This document shows positions 43,957 to 54,126 of a stretch of DNA of 64,000 bases, piece after piece (position 1 is the first letter of the stretch; the number at the start of each line of letters is the position of its first letter). Origin of the DNA: Macrolepiota albuminosa (taxonomy: Eukaryota; Basidiomycota; Agaricomycetes; Agaricales; Agaricaceae); assembly GCA_027475525.1 (NCBI GenBank), contig JAMWFC010000032.1, positions 682,001-746,000 on the forward strand, read 5' to 3'. Both the position numbers and the translations under genes were made by a program. The notes beneath the pieces were generated by a model. That model was not told the origin of the DNA, did not search any database, and was given only the letters and a program-made list of their open reading frames with translations.

Positions 43957-44295
43957 CTTACACTTGCATAGGGTTCTAACAACATATAATTCGGGCAAGG
44001 AGTATTAGTTGCCCGGGATTAATTCAGGCACAGATCACGTTGCCGGTCCCTCTTCACATTATCACACAGGCCATCTGGCCACCTCTTTGTCCATCCCATT
44101 GTTACTCCCATTTATACCTGCGAGCAGCAGTACAGAGACCTCGTCATCTCACACTGCGCTCGCAGGTAAGTACTTACTGCTTTACTTATGTCGTCATCTC
44201 ACACTGCGCTCACAGTTGATAGATTAGTCTCATACGTCACGCGTTGTATTGAGATCAAAGTCTAATCTATCCTCAGCACCCACAGAGGTAGGTGC
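43957..44295. other. Non-coding transposon flank
   Basis: No gene is visible. CGTCATCTCACACTGCGCTC occurs twice (about 44142 and 44190). The stretch may be LTR or leader of the element whose gag-like frame starts at 44296. Confidence 0.4.
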
Positions 44296-44535
44296 ATGCC
44301 AGTGAGAAATACATCTCTACCTCCCAGAGCTCTGGATGGCCGCTTTCTTCATACATCCTCTCAGACAATGACTCCTCCCCAATCGTCACTTGACGTTGCT
44401 ACTCTCTCAGCCGAGGAGGTCGTGGAAACCCACAACTCTCACACTCAACTTCTCAGGTTGATGAATCAACTTCTCGAAAAAGCCAACACCCTACCAAGCT
44501 CCCCTCCAGCCCCCATCCTTGCCCCAGTTGCATAG
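44296..44535 (+). pseudogene. Retrotransposon gag-like N-terminal fragment
   Basis: MPVRNTSLPPRALDGRF, then TMTPPQSSLDVATLSAEE and LLRLMNQLLEKAN, has the composition and start of many basidiomycete retrotransposon gag proteins. It ends after 79 codons and is followed by CA-rich repeats (44690-44760). It carries no motif that identifies the superfamily. Confidence 0.45.
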
Positions 44536-44934
44536 AGAACAGGACAGCCTGGTGAGTCTGACCACTGTTGACTATGAGCCAATCTGACCAGGTGACCACT
44601 TTCTCCCTCATCTGACAACGACTTGTCCATGCCACACTCCATCAACTCATGCCACATACTTGGGGATACGATATACTTGGTGACACTTTGCACACGCCAC
44701 ACCTGCCACACCTGCCACACCTGACACATCTGCCACACATTGACACCTGCCACATACTCGATGCATCACCATGATGCACACAATGATAAATGCCACATGC
44801 ATGATGTATTGACACATTATATGATCAATTGCTATGTTCCATGCACATTGCCATGGTGTAGTAGGAGAGGATTGCTCTGCTAGAGGCAAGGGAGGCTACA
44901 TGCAGATGCACACACTGCTCAAGGAGTTCCTGGA

Positions 44935-46000
44935 ATGGAAATCACAGATGGCAACGGAGTACCAGCTTCAGAGAGAGGCCATTTCACCATGATGTTGACA
45001 CCTACCAATCCACCTGCATCAGATCACCAAGAAGGAGCCAATCCCCTTGGGAAAGAGGCAGGTGGGGTTTTTGCAGCAGCACAGGAAAGATTTTGGCTGT
45101 CTGCACTGTGTGTCTTGGCCACAATCCACACCAGGTTGTTAAGTGCAGATGGACATGCACTTGGGATGACAATCACCAGACCATTGCAGAGTGAGTCAAT
45201 CGCTCCCTTGTTATGTGAGACAGATGAGAGGTGTGCTCTGACTGGCAGCAAGAACAGGGTTGTCAATAACCTCATGATGGAAGGCATTTCTGCTCAGGTT
45301 GCTGATCTCAGGCTCACAGAGCTCAGACTTGCTCTTGAGCACAGAAAGCTCTCTGAGACATGCTCTTACATACCAGAGGCCTGGGAGGATGAGCTACAGT
45401 GGGCTGGCCTTTCAAACAAGTACCCCCACATTGTTGGGAGTTTCAAATGTGGTTTTATTTTTGACTTCTCAAGTATTACACCTCCCAATTCAACGTCCAT
45501 TTCAGAATTCTTTGAGATTTTTGAGCAGATGGTAGATGTTGAGATCAAAAAAGAATGTTACATTGGAACATGCTCCAGAGAGACTCTGAAAGCAGTTATT
45601 GGACCATTCCAAACATCACCAATGTCAATCATTCCAAAGTCAATGCCTGGACAATTTAGGCTTATTCAGAATATATTCTTCCCATAGATGCTATTACCAA
45701 GCTTCTCAAATGCATTTGTCAATGCCAGAACCTGCCCTAACCAATTTTTCTGCATATGGAGAACCTTTAATTTGGTGGCCCTACTCATCTCTAGGCTGTC
45801 CCCAAGGTTGCAGACAGCAGTCTGAGATGTATCAGAAGTGTATCAGACTATTCTACTGCATCCTTTGCAGTGGCCTGCTATAGTGGTATGTGTTGGAGAA
45901 GACAGGTATTACTTGGACACTTTTTTGTGCTTTGGTGCTGGGCTATGGGCAACCAGCTGATGCTGCACTTGACATCATGTGAGCATCAGGAATTGGCCTG
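44935..46000 (+). pseudogene. DIRS-like (tyrosine-recombinase) retrotransposon reverse transcriptase
   Basis: The open frame 44935-45687 ends with AVIGPFQTSPMSIIPKSMPG and FRLIQN, the usual entry of DIRS-type reverse transcriptases of mushrooms (GPFQtSPls.iPK). Beyond the stop other frames continue the domain: NAFVNART, then a QTAV*DVSEVYQTILLHP-like region, LQWPAIVVCVGED and FLCFGAG. These match the RDVxEAYRTIPLHPxQWP pattern. The catalytic YxDD region and the tyrosine recombinase are missing, because the sequence switches to gag-like material near 46010. It is a dead fragment. Confidence 0.65.
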
Positions 46001-46175
46001 GTTGTCAGGTTCTGCTGAGTCAGGGGCTTTCCAGAAAAGCAACACCCTTACAAGGCAGACTTGATCTACATGTACTTGGGTGTCTGGAACTCTGGACCAT
46101 GCTCCAGGATTCAAGATGCAAACAAGGAATTTCCAGGGTAAGAGACTTAGTCTAGGGATTGGGAGAAGTCAAAAG
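46001..46175 (+). pseudogene. Gag-like fragment shared with 55280-55460
   Basis: GAGTCAGGGGCTTTCCAG, GGCAGACTTGATCTAC and TACTTGGGTGTCTGGAACTC recur in inverted orientation at 55280-55460 with about 85 percent similarity by eye. In the better frame it reads GAFWESNAL-like and LELKMQAKDSQGK-like residues, just upstream of where a zinc knuckle would be in a Gypsy gag. It is probably a transposon chimera. Confidence 0.55.
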
Positions 46176-48193
46176 GGTGATTGTCAGGGGACTCCTCATT
46201 TCTTCCTTCTTTCACTCCCTATTCTTTTACTCTCCTTTCATTCATTTCCTTATTTCTTTTATTATTCTCTCATTTTGCTGTTTTTATTCTCTCAACACTA
46301 TCTGTTAGTACTATTCTCAGCCTTTGAGGTGCTCTGGTTCTTTAGCTATCATTCAGACAAGTGTGGGCCCTTCAGCACCACTTCCAAACTGCTTATATAA
46401 GCCAGAGTTTTCCTGCCTTGTTTGCACAGTTGTTTATTTAGGCAATTTTTGAGTTTTTAAGGTTTTGTTGTACTGTACAGTTGTTTCCCACACTTCAGAG
46501 GCCCCAGAAGCATCCAACCTGGCATAGGGAATCCCTAGACTTGTTCTCTTTGGATCATCCTCTGCCAGGTAAGTAGTTATTATGATATTGTCAGTATATA
46601 CTCTAATACACTTTAGATCTCTCTCTGCCAGCTGTGTGACTGAGCCACAGCCTCTAAAGGTTGCCCTTACACAAAGATAATTATGCAGTACCACTGAGTG
46701 TCATACTAGAAGCTTCTTTAAATCCCACACTTGCTGTCAACAAATGTTCTCCATGGTTTGACTCAGATAACCCCATACAAAACACAAGTGTCAATGAACA
46801 AATTCCACCCACCTTGAAATTGTTAACTACAGAAGATAATAAATATTCTCCCTGATCATCCTCATCCTCACCATTGCTGTAAATGCTTCCTGACTTATTT
46901 GCTGGGGATCAAGAATAGAATGATATCTCCAAACTTAATAAATCTCAAGAGACATGTTCTAATTCTGCTGTTAATGAAAGAAGTGTAGACAGTTTCTAGT
47001 GTTGAAATTCTCAGGATTATGTTGCATCTGAGAAGGAGATGAGAATGAACAATAAACAAGATGACCTTTCCAAAATTAGGAAGCACACAAAAATATTCTT
47101 GAAAACCATTCTGCTATCAATAGAATGAGCAATAAGGATTTTAAGAGTCATTTTTAGGTGGCTTAACATTGGTGTTCTCAGGATTTCGCATACAAGGAGA
47201 ATTTAAAGGAGAATTGCTTTAAAGCTGCAGAGTTAGAGCATGACAAAGCCAAATCCAAGAAAACCTGACTTTTTGAGGAGCAAAAGTTTCACTGGCAGGA
47301 CACTTTTCAGGTTATGTTACAAATGCAAGAAACTCACTATCACAGCAGAGAACAAAACCGAGCTGATGTGGATTATCAAAGAAACATGCTTTAGCCAGTT
47401 CATCTGCTTTTTTATTTTTTTTTACTCTGCTGTGGCTTTTTAATTTTTTAGTATAGTTTGTCCTATCTTTTTTCTCATATGTAAGGCCATTGCTATAAGA
47501 ATTTCCTTGTTTTCTCAGCCTCTGTCTTCCCAGTTTTGTAAGTTCTTTGTAAAACTGTCTAATGTTATCTTTGAGTCGCTTATAATTTTTAAATAGCTAT
47601 TTGTATCTGCCTCCTTTATTGCTATTAGTATGGCTAGAGCCTTCCCTGCATTATTTAACTAGCTCAGGTTGAGCGGTACACTTGCTGCTACATTTTGTAT
47701 GTCTCTGTCTTTGTACCATACCGCTGCTCCAGCTTTAGCATCTTCATAGCCATTGTTGACACAGGATCCATAGTATCTGTGTATACTTTTATCTATTGTG
47801 CTGGTCCTGCTATCCTTCTGCTATTGGGGTTTAAGGTGGGTTGGCTTATTATTTCACTTCTTGTATTTGTTAGTTCTTTTTCTGCAAGGACTCTAAAGCC
47901 TTTTTTTAGAGTCAAGCTATTTTTCATATTCTTTTAAAAGAGGACAGCATCTTCCTCTTTCATTTTTTTGAGGACTCCTTTGCTTACTATATCTATTTCC
48001 AGATTGTCTAGGCTCAGGGAGTGCTACTTGTCTTTTAATTAATTTAGTATTGTTCTCATGTTTATTCCACATTTATATGGAATGTGGCAACCCTCTCATC
48101 TCATTTTCTTGCAGCAGTTGCATCTGCAGTTCTTTCTGGATTTGTGATCTCTGTTAATGCTAGAGTTTGTTTGTTTCATGAGGCTTGGTGCAT
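46176..48193. other. Two-kb AT-rich, CpG-poor transposon desert
   Basis: Only short frames occur. 47240-47443 plus contains LCYKCKKLTITAENK, a possible degraded zinc knuckle. Long T-rich tracts (46190-46310, 47400-47500) and very few CG dinucleotides suggest old, methylated transposon sequence. No gene is supported. Confidence 0.5.
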
Positions 48194-48866
48194 TGATAGG
48201 ACCCTACACAGACTAGATGCATTAATAGTAGGCTCAGCACCAGCTTTGGACACCTTGCTGCACTTGTTCCAAATTTAGCATATACAATTTATCCATTTTA
48301 GGCCTTATCCAACAGCTATGCATGACAAGCAATGGATCAAATTAGTAATAGTGCTGGCAGCAGCTGGAATGACAGCTGGCATCATGACACTGGCAAGTAT
48401 TGACACGTAGTATCATTCAATCAGTACATGGCACAGCTAGCCAATGACAGCACTTATAAATTGGGAGTAATGACATTTACTTATGACAGACAGTGTGGTG
48501 TTTCACCTTGGCATCTGACATCTCTTGGTACCCTCTAACAGTTCAGATAGATAGCATTCTTGTTCATTTCTCATTATTTAGTTTAATGCATAGTGTTTAA
48601 TTACATTCCTTACAGTTTACTGCTTCTTGATAACTCTTAGCTATTTAGCAATGGGAAACTTATTTTTACTATAAATACTTACTATTGTTACTAGTTATAA
48701 ACAGAACAGAGTACTCCATTTACACCTCAGTTCACCTCACAGTTCAGATTTCTTTTGTGCCAATTAAATTCATAGTCACCAATTGTCTGAACAACTCTAG
48801 TCTGCTTGCTGCAGCTACTTCTCTGAGACCTGCCTGAGACTCCCTCAACACTTAGCATGCCCAACA
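48194..48866 (+). repeat. LTR-like repeat, same family as 7010-7866
   Basis: It starts TGATAGGACCCTACACAG and ends GCCCAACA. In between it has CTATAAATACTTACTATTG (TATA-like, about 48671) and ACAGAACAGAGTACTCC, in the same order as the copy at 7010. Both copies are preceded by GCTTGGTGC, so the true left end may lie a few bases further out. It is followed by GGTAAGTAGCCATA, as in the other copy. Confidence 0.68.
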
Positions 48867-49142
48867 CATTTTTCCCTGGTAAGTAGCCATAAACTATGTC
48901 TGCTACTGATCAACTTTTGGGCATCATCAATATATCATTGTGGTCTGAGGAGTCATTCTGTGTATTGTCTGTCTCTTTAGTTACAGTTTATAGTGTTTAT
49001 GCACAGCTTCCTCATTGTGGATAGCTGTCTTCTCTTCCTTGGTAACTCTGACCTCTCTTTCACTGGGGGTAGCCTCTTTTTCTCTACTGTGTGTTATGAT
49101 AGTTTTACTTGTTTTGGTCTTGCTTCTCATCAGCAAAGTCTG

Positions 49143-49277
49143 TGTGTGATGACCACAACTCCTGCAATAGAAGTGATCTACCAACTGGGCTAAAAGGCCA
49201 CAATGTCAAGCCTGGCTTGACATGTTGCAGGCACTATTTAAGCAGTATCCAGTGTCATGATGCTGTGGGTCATGACA
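49143..49277. repeat. Direct repeat of 49613-49747
   Basis: TGTGATGACCACAACTCCTG through GTGGGTCATGACA is repeated at 49613-49747 with almost no change. Each contains, on the minus strand, a tRNA-like A box TAGCCCAGTTGG. The two copies flank the SINE-like body. Confidence 0.9.
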
Positions 49278-49314
49278 GTGCCCTCTCTTTAAGCATCGAG
49301 CCCTCGAGATGCCT

Positions 49315-49443
49315 GTGAAAGTACCGTCGGCCCCTTCTGACTGCCTGTCAGCTGCCCAACTGGGAAACACAGGGTCTGACTTGTGAAAGTACCGTCGGCC
49401 CCTTCTGACTGCCTGTCAGCTGCCCAACTGGGAAACACAAGGA
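49315..49443. repeat. 68-bp tandem duplication
   Basis: GTGAAAGTACCGTCGGCCCC begins at 49315 and at 49383. The units match through GGAAACACA, after which the second departs. They lie at the far end of the SINE-like body. Confidence 0.9.
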
Positions 49444-49668
49444 CTCTCAGTCTCTAGTCCAAGCTCCTGGCATTCTGCCTTGTTAAATAGTAGGCCCCCT
49501 GACCCCTGCCAGTAAGCCAATTGTTCAGAGAGACCCCAATGCAACAATTCTGGACCACCCAGAATCTGCCAACTCAGGGAGTTGAACACTTGACCTTTTA
49601 GGCTTGACATTCTGTGATGACCACAACTCCTGCAATAGAAGTGATCTACCAACTGGGCTAAAAGGCCA
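49320..49668 (-). mobile_element. Candidate tRNA-derived SINE
   Basis: On the minus strand GGCCTTTTAGCCCAGTTGG (from 49668) contains the RNA polymerase III A box (TRGCNNARYNGG type). About 54 nt after it, GTGTTCAACTCC (49589-49578) resembles a B box (GGTTCRANNCC). A possible anticodon stem ACTTC/GGAGT lies between them. The tRNA-like head is followed by about 250 bp of unrelated body, as in SINEs. The head also occurs alone at 49143-49277. I cannot assign a tRNA type, and the 3' tail is unclear. Confidence 0.55.
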
Positions 49669-49848
49669 CAATGTCAAGCCTGGCTTGACATGTTGCAGGC
49701 ACTATTTAAGCAGTATCCAGTGTCATGATGCTGTGGGTCATGACACTGTGGTGCTAGCCATGTCACCTATAGCCAACCTGGGAGCTTTGAATAGGGGCAG
49801 TTATAGGAATTGTAATCTGCTGATTTGCATCCAGTACACAGTAGTTGC

Positions 49849-51009
49849 TCATTTGTCTCTGAGTGCATATTCTTTCCCAAAGGTGAGCATTTTGAAGGTG
49901 CATGCTCTCATCTTTCTCCTTAGTTGTTTATAGTCCTCCTTGCCATATCCTGGGTTGTTATAGAGGTATAGATTCCAGCACCTTATTGTGCCTATTCTCT
50001 GTTTGACTGGGAGGAAGAAGGCTTTGACATCTAGGATGTTGTTGAGTTTGACATCAGCATCTGAGTGGCTTTCTACTATTGTGCAGATTTTGGGCAAGGT
50101 TTGGAAGGTCCTTTTTGCAAAGTCTTCTATGAGCTCTCATACCTCTTTTGTGTTGTTATAGATGAGTCTCCTCATTGTGAGTATGTAGAGGTGTCTTAGA
50201 GAATGGCATAAGAGGAAAATAACCATTGTCTCTGCAGAAGCTACCACCTCTAAGTCAAGAAGTTTCTGTGCTTGCTAAGTGTCTATGCCAACAACCAAAA
50301 GGTGGCAGGAGTGAAGAAATCTATTGTCCCCACTAGGGGGAGATTTTGTTCTAGGAAGATTACTGCTATGCTCTTATCATATTCAATATAGACTAGGTTC
50401 TTAATCACTTTTTTGATCAGGTCGCCTGCCTTTGTCTTTTCAATTTTGGATGGTTTGTATTTGGTATGGTAGAGTTGTGCCCAGATAGTTGATTTGGTTA
50501 TGTCCTCCCATTTGTTGAGCATCTCTGCTGCAATATTGTTGTCACAAGATATACTTTTGGCCACCCTCCTGTGGGGGTGGCAGTTTTATTGGTGGTGATG
50601 TCCCCTTCTGTTATTTTGAACCATAGCTCAGAGTTGTTTTTGTCTAGGTCCTGTCTCCTCCTGTCTCCTGCAGATTCTGGGTTTGGTGTGGAGACCTTCA
50701 TTGGGCTATTTGTCGCTCTTTCTGCCCAGAGGTGTGTCTGGGCTTGATTGGGTCAGTTGGGGCCTGGCAGCATGTCTTGTGCCTGGTTGGTCCTTGCCAT
50801 GAAAGGTGTACTTTTTTGATCTTGAGCATTGACATTTGGTGCTGCAGCATGTCTTGTGCCTGGTTGGTCCTTGCCATGAAAGGTGTACTTTTTTGATCTT
50901 GAGCATTGACATTTGGTGCTGGCCACCTCAGGTCTGCTCTAGAGGTTGTGCTTGTTCTTTTCTTCTCCCTTCTACTTTGCAGAATGTCCTCATCATTGGT
51001 TGTGTCCAA
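49849..51009 (-). pseudogene. Transposon ORF1/gag-like protein, degenerate
   Basis: Consecutive minus-strand frames (51009-50698, 50701-50498, 50564-50283, 50097-49849) read as one decayed protein. It has a basic, repetitive N-terminus (KVHLSWQGPTRHKTC occurs twice), GGWPKVYLV, then AEMLNKWEDITKSTIWAQ, AGDLIKKVIKNLVYIEYD and PVKQRIGTIRCWNLYLYNN. The pattern is like nucleic-acid-binding ORF1 proteins of fungal retroelements, but I cannot place the superfamily. The frame changes show it is not functional. Confidence 0.5.
50769..50920. repeat. 76-bp tandem duplication inside the ORF1-like pseudogene
   Basis: GCATGTCTTGTGCCTGGTTG through ATTTGGTGCTG is present twice in a row (from about 50769 and 50845) and identical by eye. 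On the minus strand it doubles the residues MLKIKKVHLSWQGPTRHKT. Confidence 0.92.
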
Positions 51010-51626
51010 GGCAGAGGCAGATGAGACTGGTGATGATGTCTAAATTGAGCTGGAGGGTGCACTATCACTAATACAGCTATCTAGTCAATATAGCTTTAGA
51101 TGCACTAAGTGTGTGAGAGAGTCCCAGACAGGTCCCAGAGAACACATGGTAGGCAAGAGGTTGGTGGCAAGGAAAGTGGGTGATTGTGTCACAACTCCTC
51201 CCACCTGGAACCACTCCAGAACACCTCTGGAACCCCATCCAGGACTCCCCCACCAATCCCACAACACAACTCTTGCCATCATGACTGCCTCCACCACCAT
51301 CACACACATCAAGCCCTGTCATCACGCATGCCCCCTGACAGCCCCACATCATGGACCCTGGGACCATCTGCTGGCACAACAATCAACAATTGAATCATGT
51401 CAAATCACCCTGGCTATCATGCATCATGCATCACAGCCATCCCTCTGCATCAATTAATCACATGCTCCACATGTGCAATCTCCAGTATACAATTCCCCTC
51501 CTCCCTCTGCTGTCCATTAACTTCTGGAACCACTTTAGACATTCCAGAACCCCTCAGGAACCCAGAGTAACCCCCACTGGTACTTAAAAGAGTAGCTACC
51601 CACTTGTAGTAGACTAGTCTTGATAT
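51010..51626. other. No gene recognised
   Basis: CA-rich, CpG-poor sequence with short overlapping frames on both strands (the longest, 114 aa on plus, is proline/histidine/threonine rich). It ends at the TA where the Tc1 element is inserted. Confidence 0.45.
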
Positions 51627-51628
51627 TA

Positions 51629-51841
51629 CACTGGCTCAAAAAACTGCCCCAATGTTTGGCCTTTTTGAAAAGATTCATATGGTGTGCAACAATTACATAC
51701 ACAAAAAAACATAGATAATCACATGACATACAACTGCATCCTGGCTTCATAATGAGGTATAAATCATGTGATTTGAATAAGAACTTGCTGATTAATAAAT
51801 TGAACAAAATATTCAATCATTGGGGCAGTTTTTTGACTCAC
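51629..51841. repeat. Left 213-bp terminal module (MITE-like)
   Basis: It starts CACTGGCTCAAAAAACTGCC and ends CATTGGGGCAGTTTTTTGAC-TCACT, so it is bounded by imperfect inverted repeats of about 26 bp and on its own looks like a complete MITE. It is followed by a TTTA run that could include a TA target. Confidence 0.85.
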
Positions 51842-52617
51842 TTTAATTTTCATATTTTCTCAATACTTTTCAGCAGTAGAAGATGGAAACACCTTGTGAG
51901 AAGTATGAACAATGTCATGTGACCTTGTTTGTACTAATTTGACATGTTCAACTTCAATCAATCACCTTCTTGACACTCTACCACCATCATGTGACCTGTT
52001 TCTGCTGCCAATTGCTCTTCTATTGCTTCTCTCCTCAATAAGGAGTATTCTCAGCATCAAATCCAAGCAAAAACTGGCCTGGGAAAGGGCACTGTGGGAA
52101 GGATTAGCAAAGAGCTGGAGAGCAACAAAGAGAATCATCCTGGAGGTCGTCCTTTCAAGCTTACAGCATGTGACAAACAGTCTATTATTTGTTAAAATTT
52201 CTACTGGCAAACTGGATAATGCTGTTCAAGCTACACAGTTCATTAATTCTGTCATCTCTAGTCCTGTCAATCCTCAGACAGTCAGAAATGCATTGAAGGA
52301 GGCAGGCTTTTGCTCAGCAACAAAGAAGAAAGTTCCTATGCTCAAGGCTGCTCATCATGCAAACCAGCTCAAATTTGCTCAGTATCATGAAAACTGGACA
52401 GTGGAGGATTGGAAAAGGGTTTTGTGGAGTGATGAGACAAAGATTAATTGGATTGGATCAGATGGGAAGGTATATGCGTGGAAAATTCCAGGAGAATCAC
52501 TATTTGACTGCACCACTACACCAACTGTCAAGCATGGAGGAGGAAACAATTTAATGGTATGGGGCTGCATAGATTGGAATGGAGTAGAAAAGCTCATAGA
52601 AGTTCAGAAGAAGATGG

Positions 52618-53608
52618 TGTAGTACTTGGTGGCAAGTATTACTGTAGTTCTGGGGCTTATTGGTAACTCAGAAAGTTCCCTCTAATCCACACTGTTGCTT
52701 GCTGATTGCTTGAGGTAATGAGGTGCTTCACAGAATATTAAATACTCTGGTGGGCAGTAGAAGGTTCTCAGTCAACTCCAGCCTAAGCAGTTCACTCCCT
52801 GGGAACTGCCGAGCCTTTGTTTTCCAATAGACTTCCAAGAAGAGGTTCAATAAACTCTAGCCTAGGTGATTCACTCCCTGGGAACCACTGAGCCTTTGCC
52901 TATCAATTGCCTGTCTATTCTCTACTAAACTTGGGCTATTTATACTGTTTTTCTGGTGCACAGACCACTATCTACACCTGACTCTTTGTTGTAAACTCCC
53001 CAGCCTCTGGAACATATTTGATAGTCCAATTTCTCTTTTGGAAAGCCTGTTTCAGTGCCACCAGTTCCACCATTCAACTTCTTGTTCCACCATTCAATGC
53101 ATGTTTCAGTGCCACCATTCCATTTATCTCTTCCTTCCTCCATTCAATGCATGTTTCAGTGCCACCATTCCATTCATCTCTTTTGACATCCCTCCATGCT
53201 TCATCTCTTCCTTCCTCCATTCAATGCATGTTTCAGTGCCACCATTCCATTCATCTCTTTTGACATCCCTCCATGCTTCTTTCCCTTTCCCCTTTCAGTC
53301 ATGTCAAATTGGGCATTGTCAGATCAGATCTTGATCTAGATCATCACAATTTGATCCCATTTCGTCACTTCTGCCAGCTCCCATGCTTCCCCTCCCCATT
53401 ACAGTGGTTGGACTATTATTGAGTTGATAGCTTGAGCTGGTCCCTCCCCTTTGTTCTGTACTGTCTGTGTATTTATTGGGGTGTTTTTGGAGATATGATT
53501 TATTGAGACTGCTACCAGGAGGCTTACAGTTTTCAGCCTTATGATTATATGTTTATTTTGACTTCTGGTGCATGTTGTGTCCCTGACTGCTGGTACAGCG
53601 TCGTATCA
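52618..53608. repeat. Solo LTR inside the transposase
   Basis: The 991-bp insert starts TGTAGTACTTGG and ends GCGTCGTATCA and is flanked by a direct duplication ATGG (52614-52617 and 53609-53612). TG...CA ends and absence of internal genes point to a solo LTR left by LTR-LTR recombination. It contains diverged ~75-bp repeats (CTCCCTGGGAAC at about 52795 and 52872) and a minisatellite at about 53080-53285. Confidence 0.85.
53080..53285. repeat. Minisatellite within the solo LTR
   Basis: TTCAATGCATGTTTCAGTGC followed by CACCATTCCATTCATCTC occurs at about 53093, 53145 and 53219, and TTTGACATCCCTCCATGCTTC occurs twice. Units of about 50 and 74 bp alternate. Confidence 0.9.
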
Positions 53609-54126
53609 ATGGATGCTGCACAGTATTGTGAGATTTTGAATGAGGGAGTGGTGGAAAGCTTTGAGAAGTTGAAAATGGAGGAGGAAGAACAGTATTTTCA
53701 GCAGGATAACGACCCAAAACACATCTCTAAACAGGCAACAACCTGGTTTTCTGATAACAATATCATTGTAATATCCTGGCCTGCCCAATCCCCTGACCTC
53801 AATCCCATTGAACATCTCTGGGTTTACATCAAGTGCAAACTTTTGGAGTATGAGGTACCCCCTAAAGGAGTGCATGAGTTGTGGGAGAGAGTGGTCAAGG
53901 AGTGGAATGAAATACCATCAGAGGTATGCCAAAGCCTCATAGAGAGCATGCCTAGAAGGATCAAGGCAGTTATAAAGGCAAATGGAGGCCATACCAAGTA
54001 CTAGATATACCAAGTACTAGATATGAAAATTAGAGTAAATTAGAGTGAGTCAAAAAACTGCCCCAATGATTGAATATCCTGCTTGATTTATTAATCAGCA
54101 AGTTCTTGTCCAAATCACATGATTTA

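Larger units (their letters stand above)
51912..54004 (+). pseudogene. Tc1-type DDE transposase, split by a solo LTR
   Basis: The 5' part (about 51912-52617) has the helix-turn-helix region in broken frames, then NPQTVRNALKEAGFCSATK, ENWTVEDWKRVLWSDETKI (first catalytic Asp) and VKHGGGNNLMVWGCI. The 3' part (from 53609) continues DAAQYCEILNEGVVESF, QYFQQDNDPKHISKQ (second Asp) and SPDLNPIEHLW (Glu). It ends ANGGHTKY at the TAG at 54002-54004. Thirty-four residues lie between the second Asp and the Glu, the DD34E spacing of Tc1. Removing the LTR with one 4-bp duplication restores the frame across the junction. The protein would cut and paste the element. Confidence 0.9.

Noticed and set aside
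49572..49668. Functional tRNA gene on the minus strand
   Set aside because: A and B boxes are recognisable, but the acceptor stem does not close, the loop does not fit position 33, and it continues into a SINE-like body.
51113..51457. 114-aa plus-strand frame before the Tc1 element
   Set aside because: Low-complexity Pro/His/Thr sequence from CA-rich DNA, with equally long frames on the other strand and no motif.
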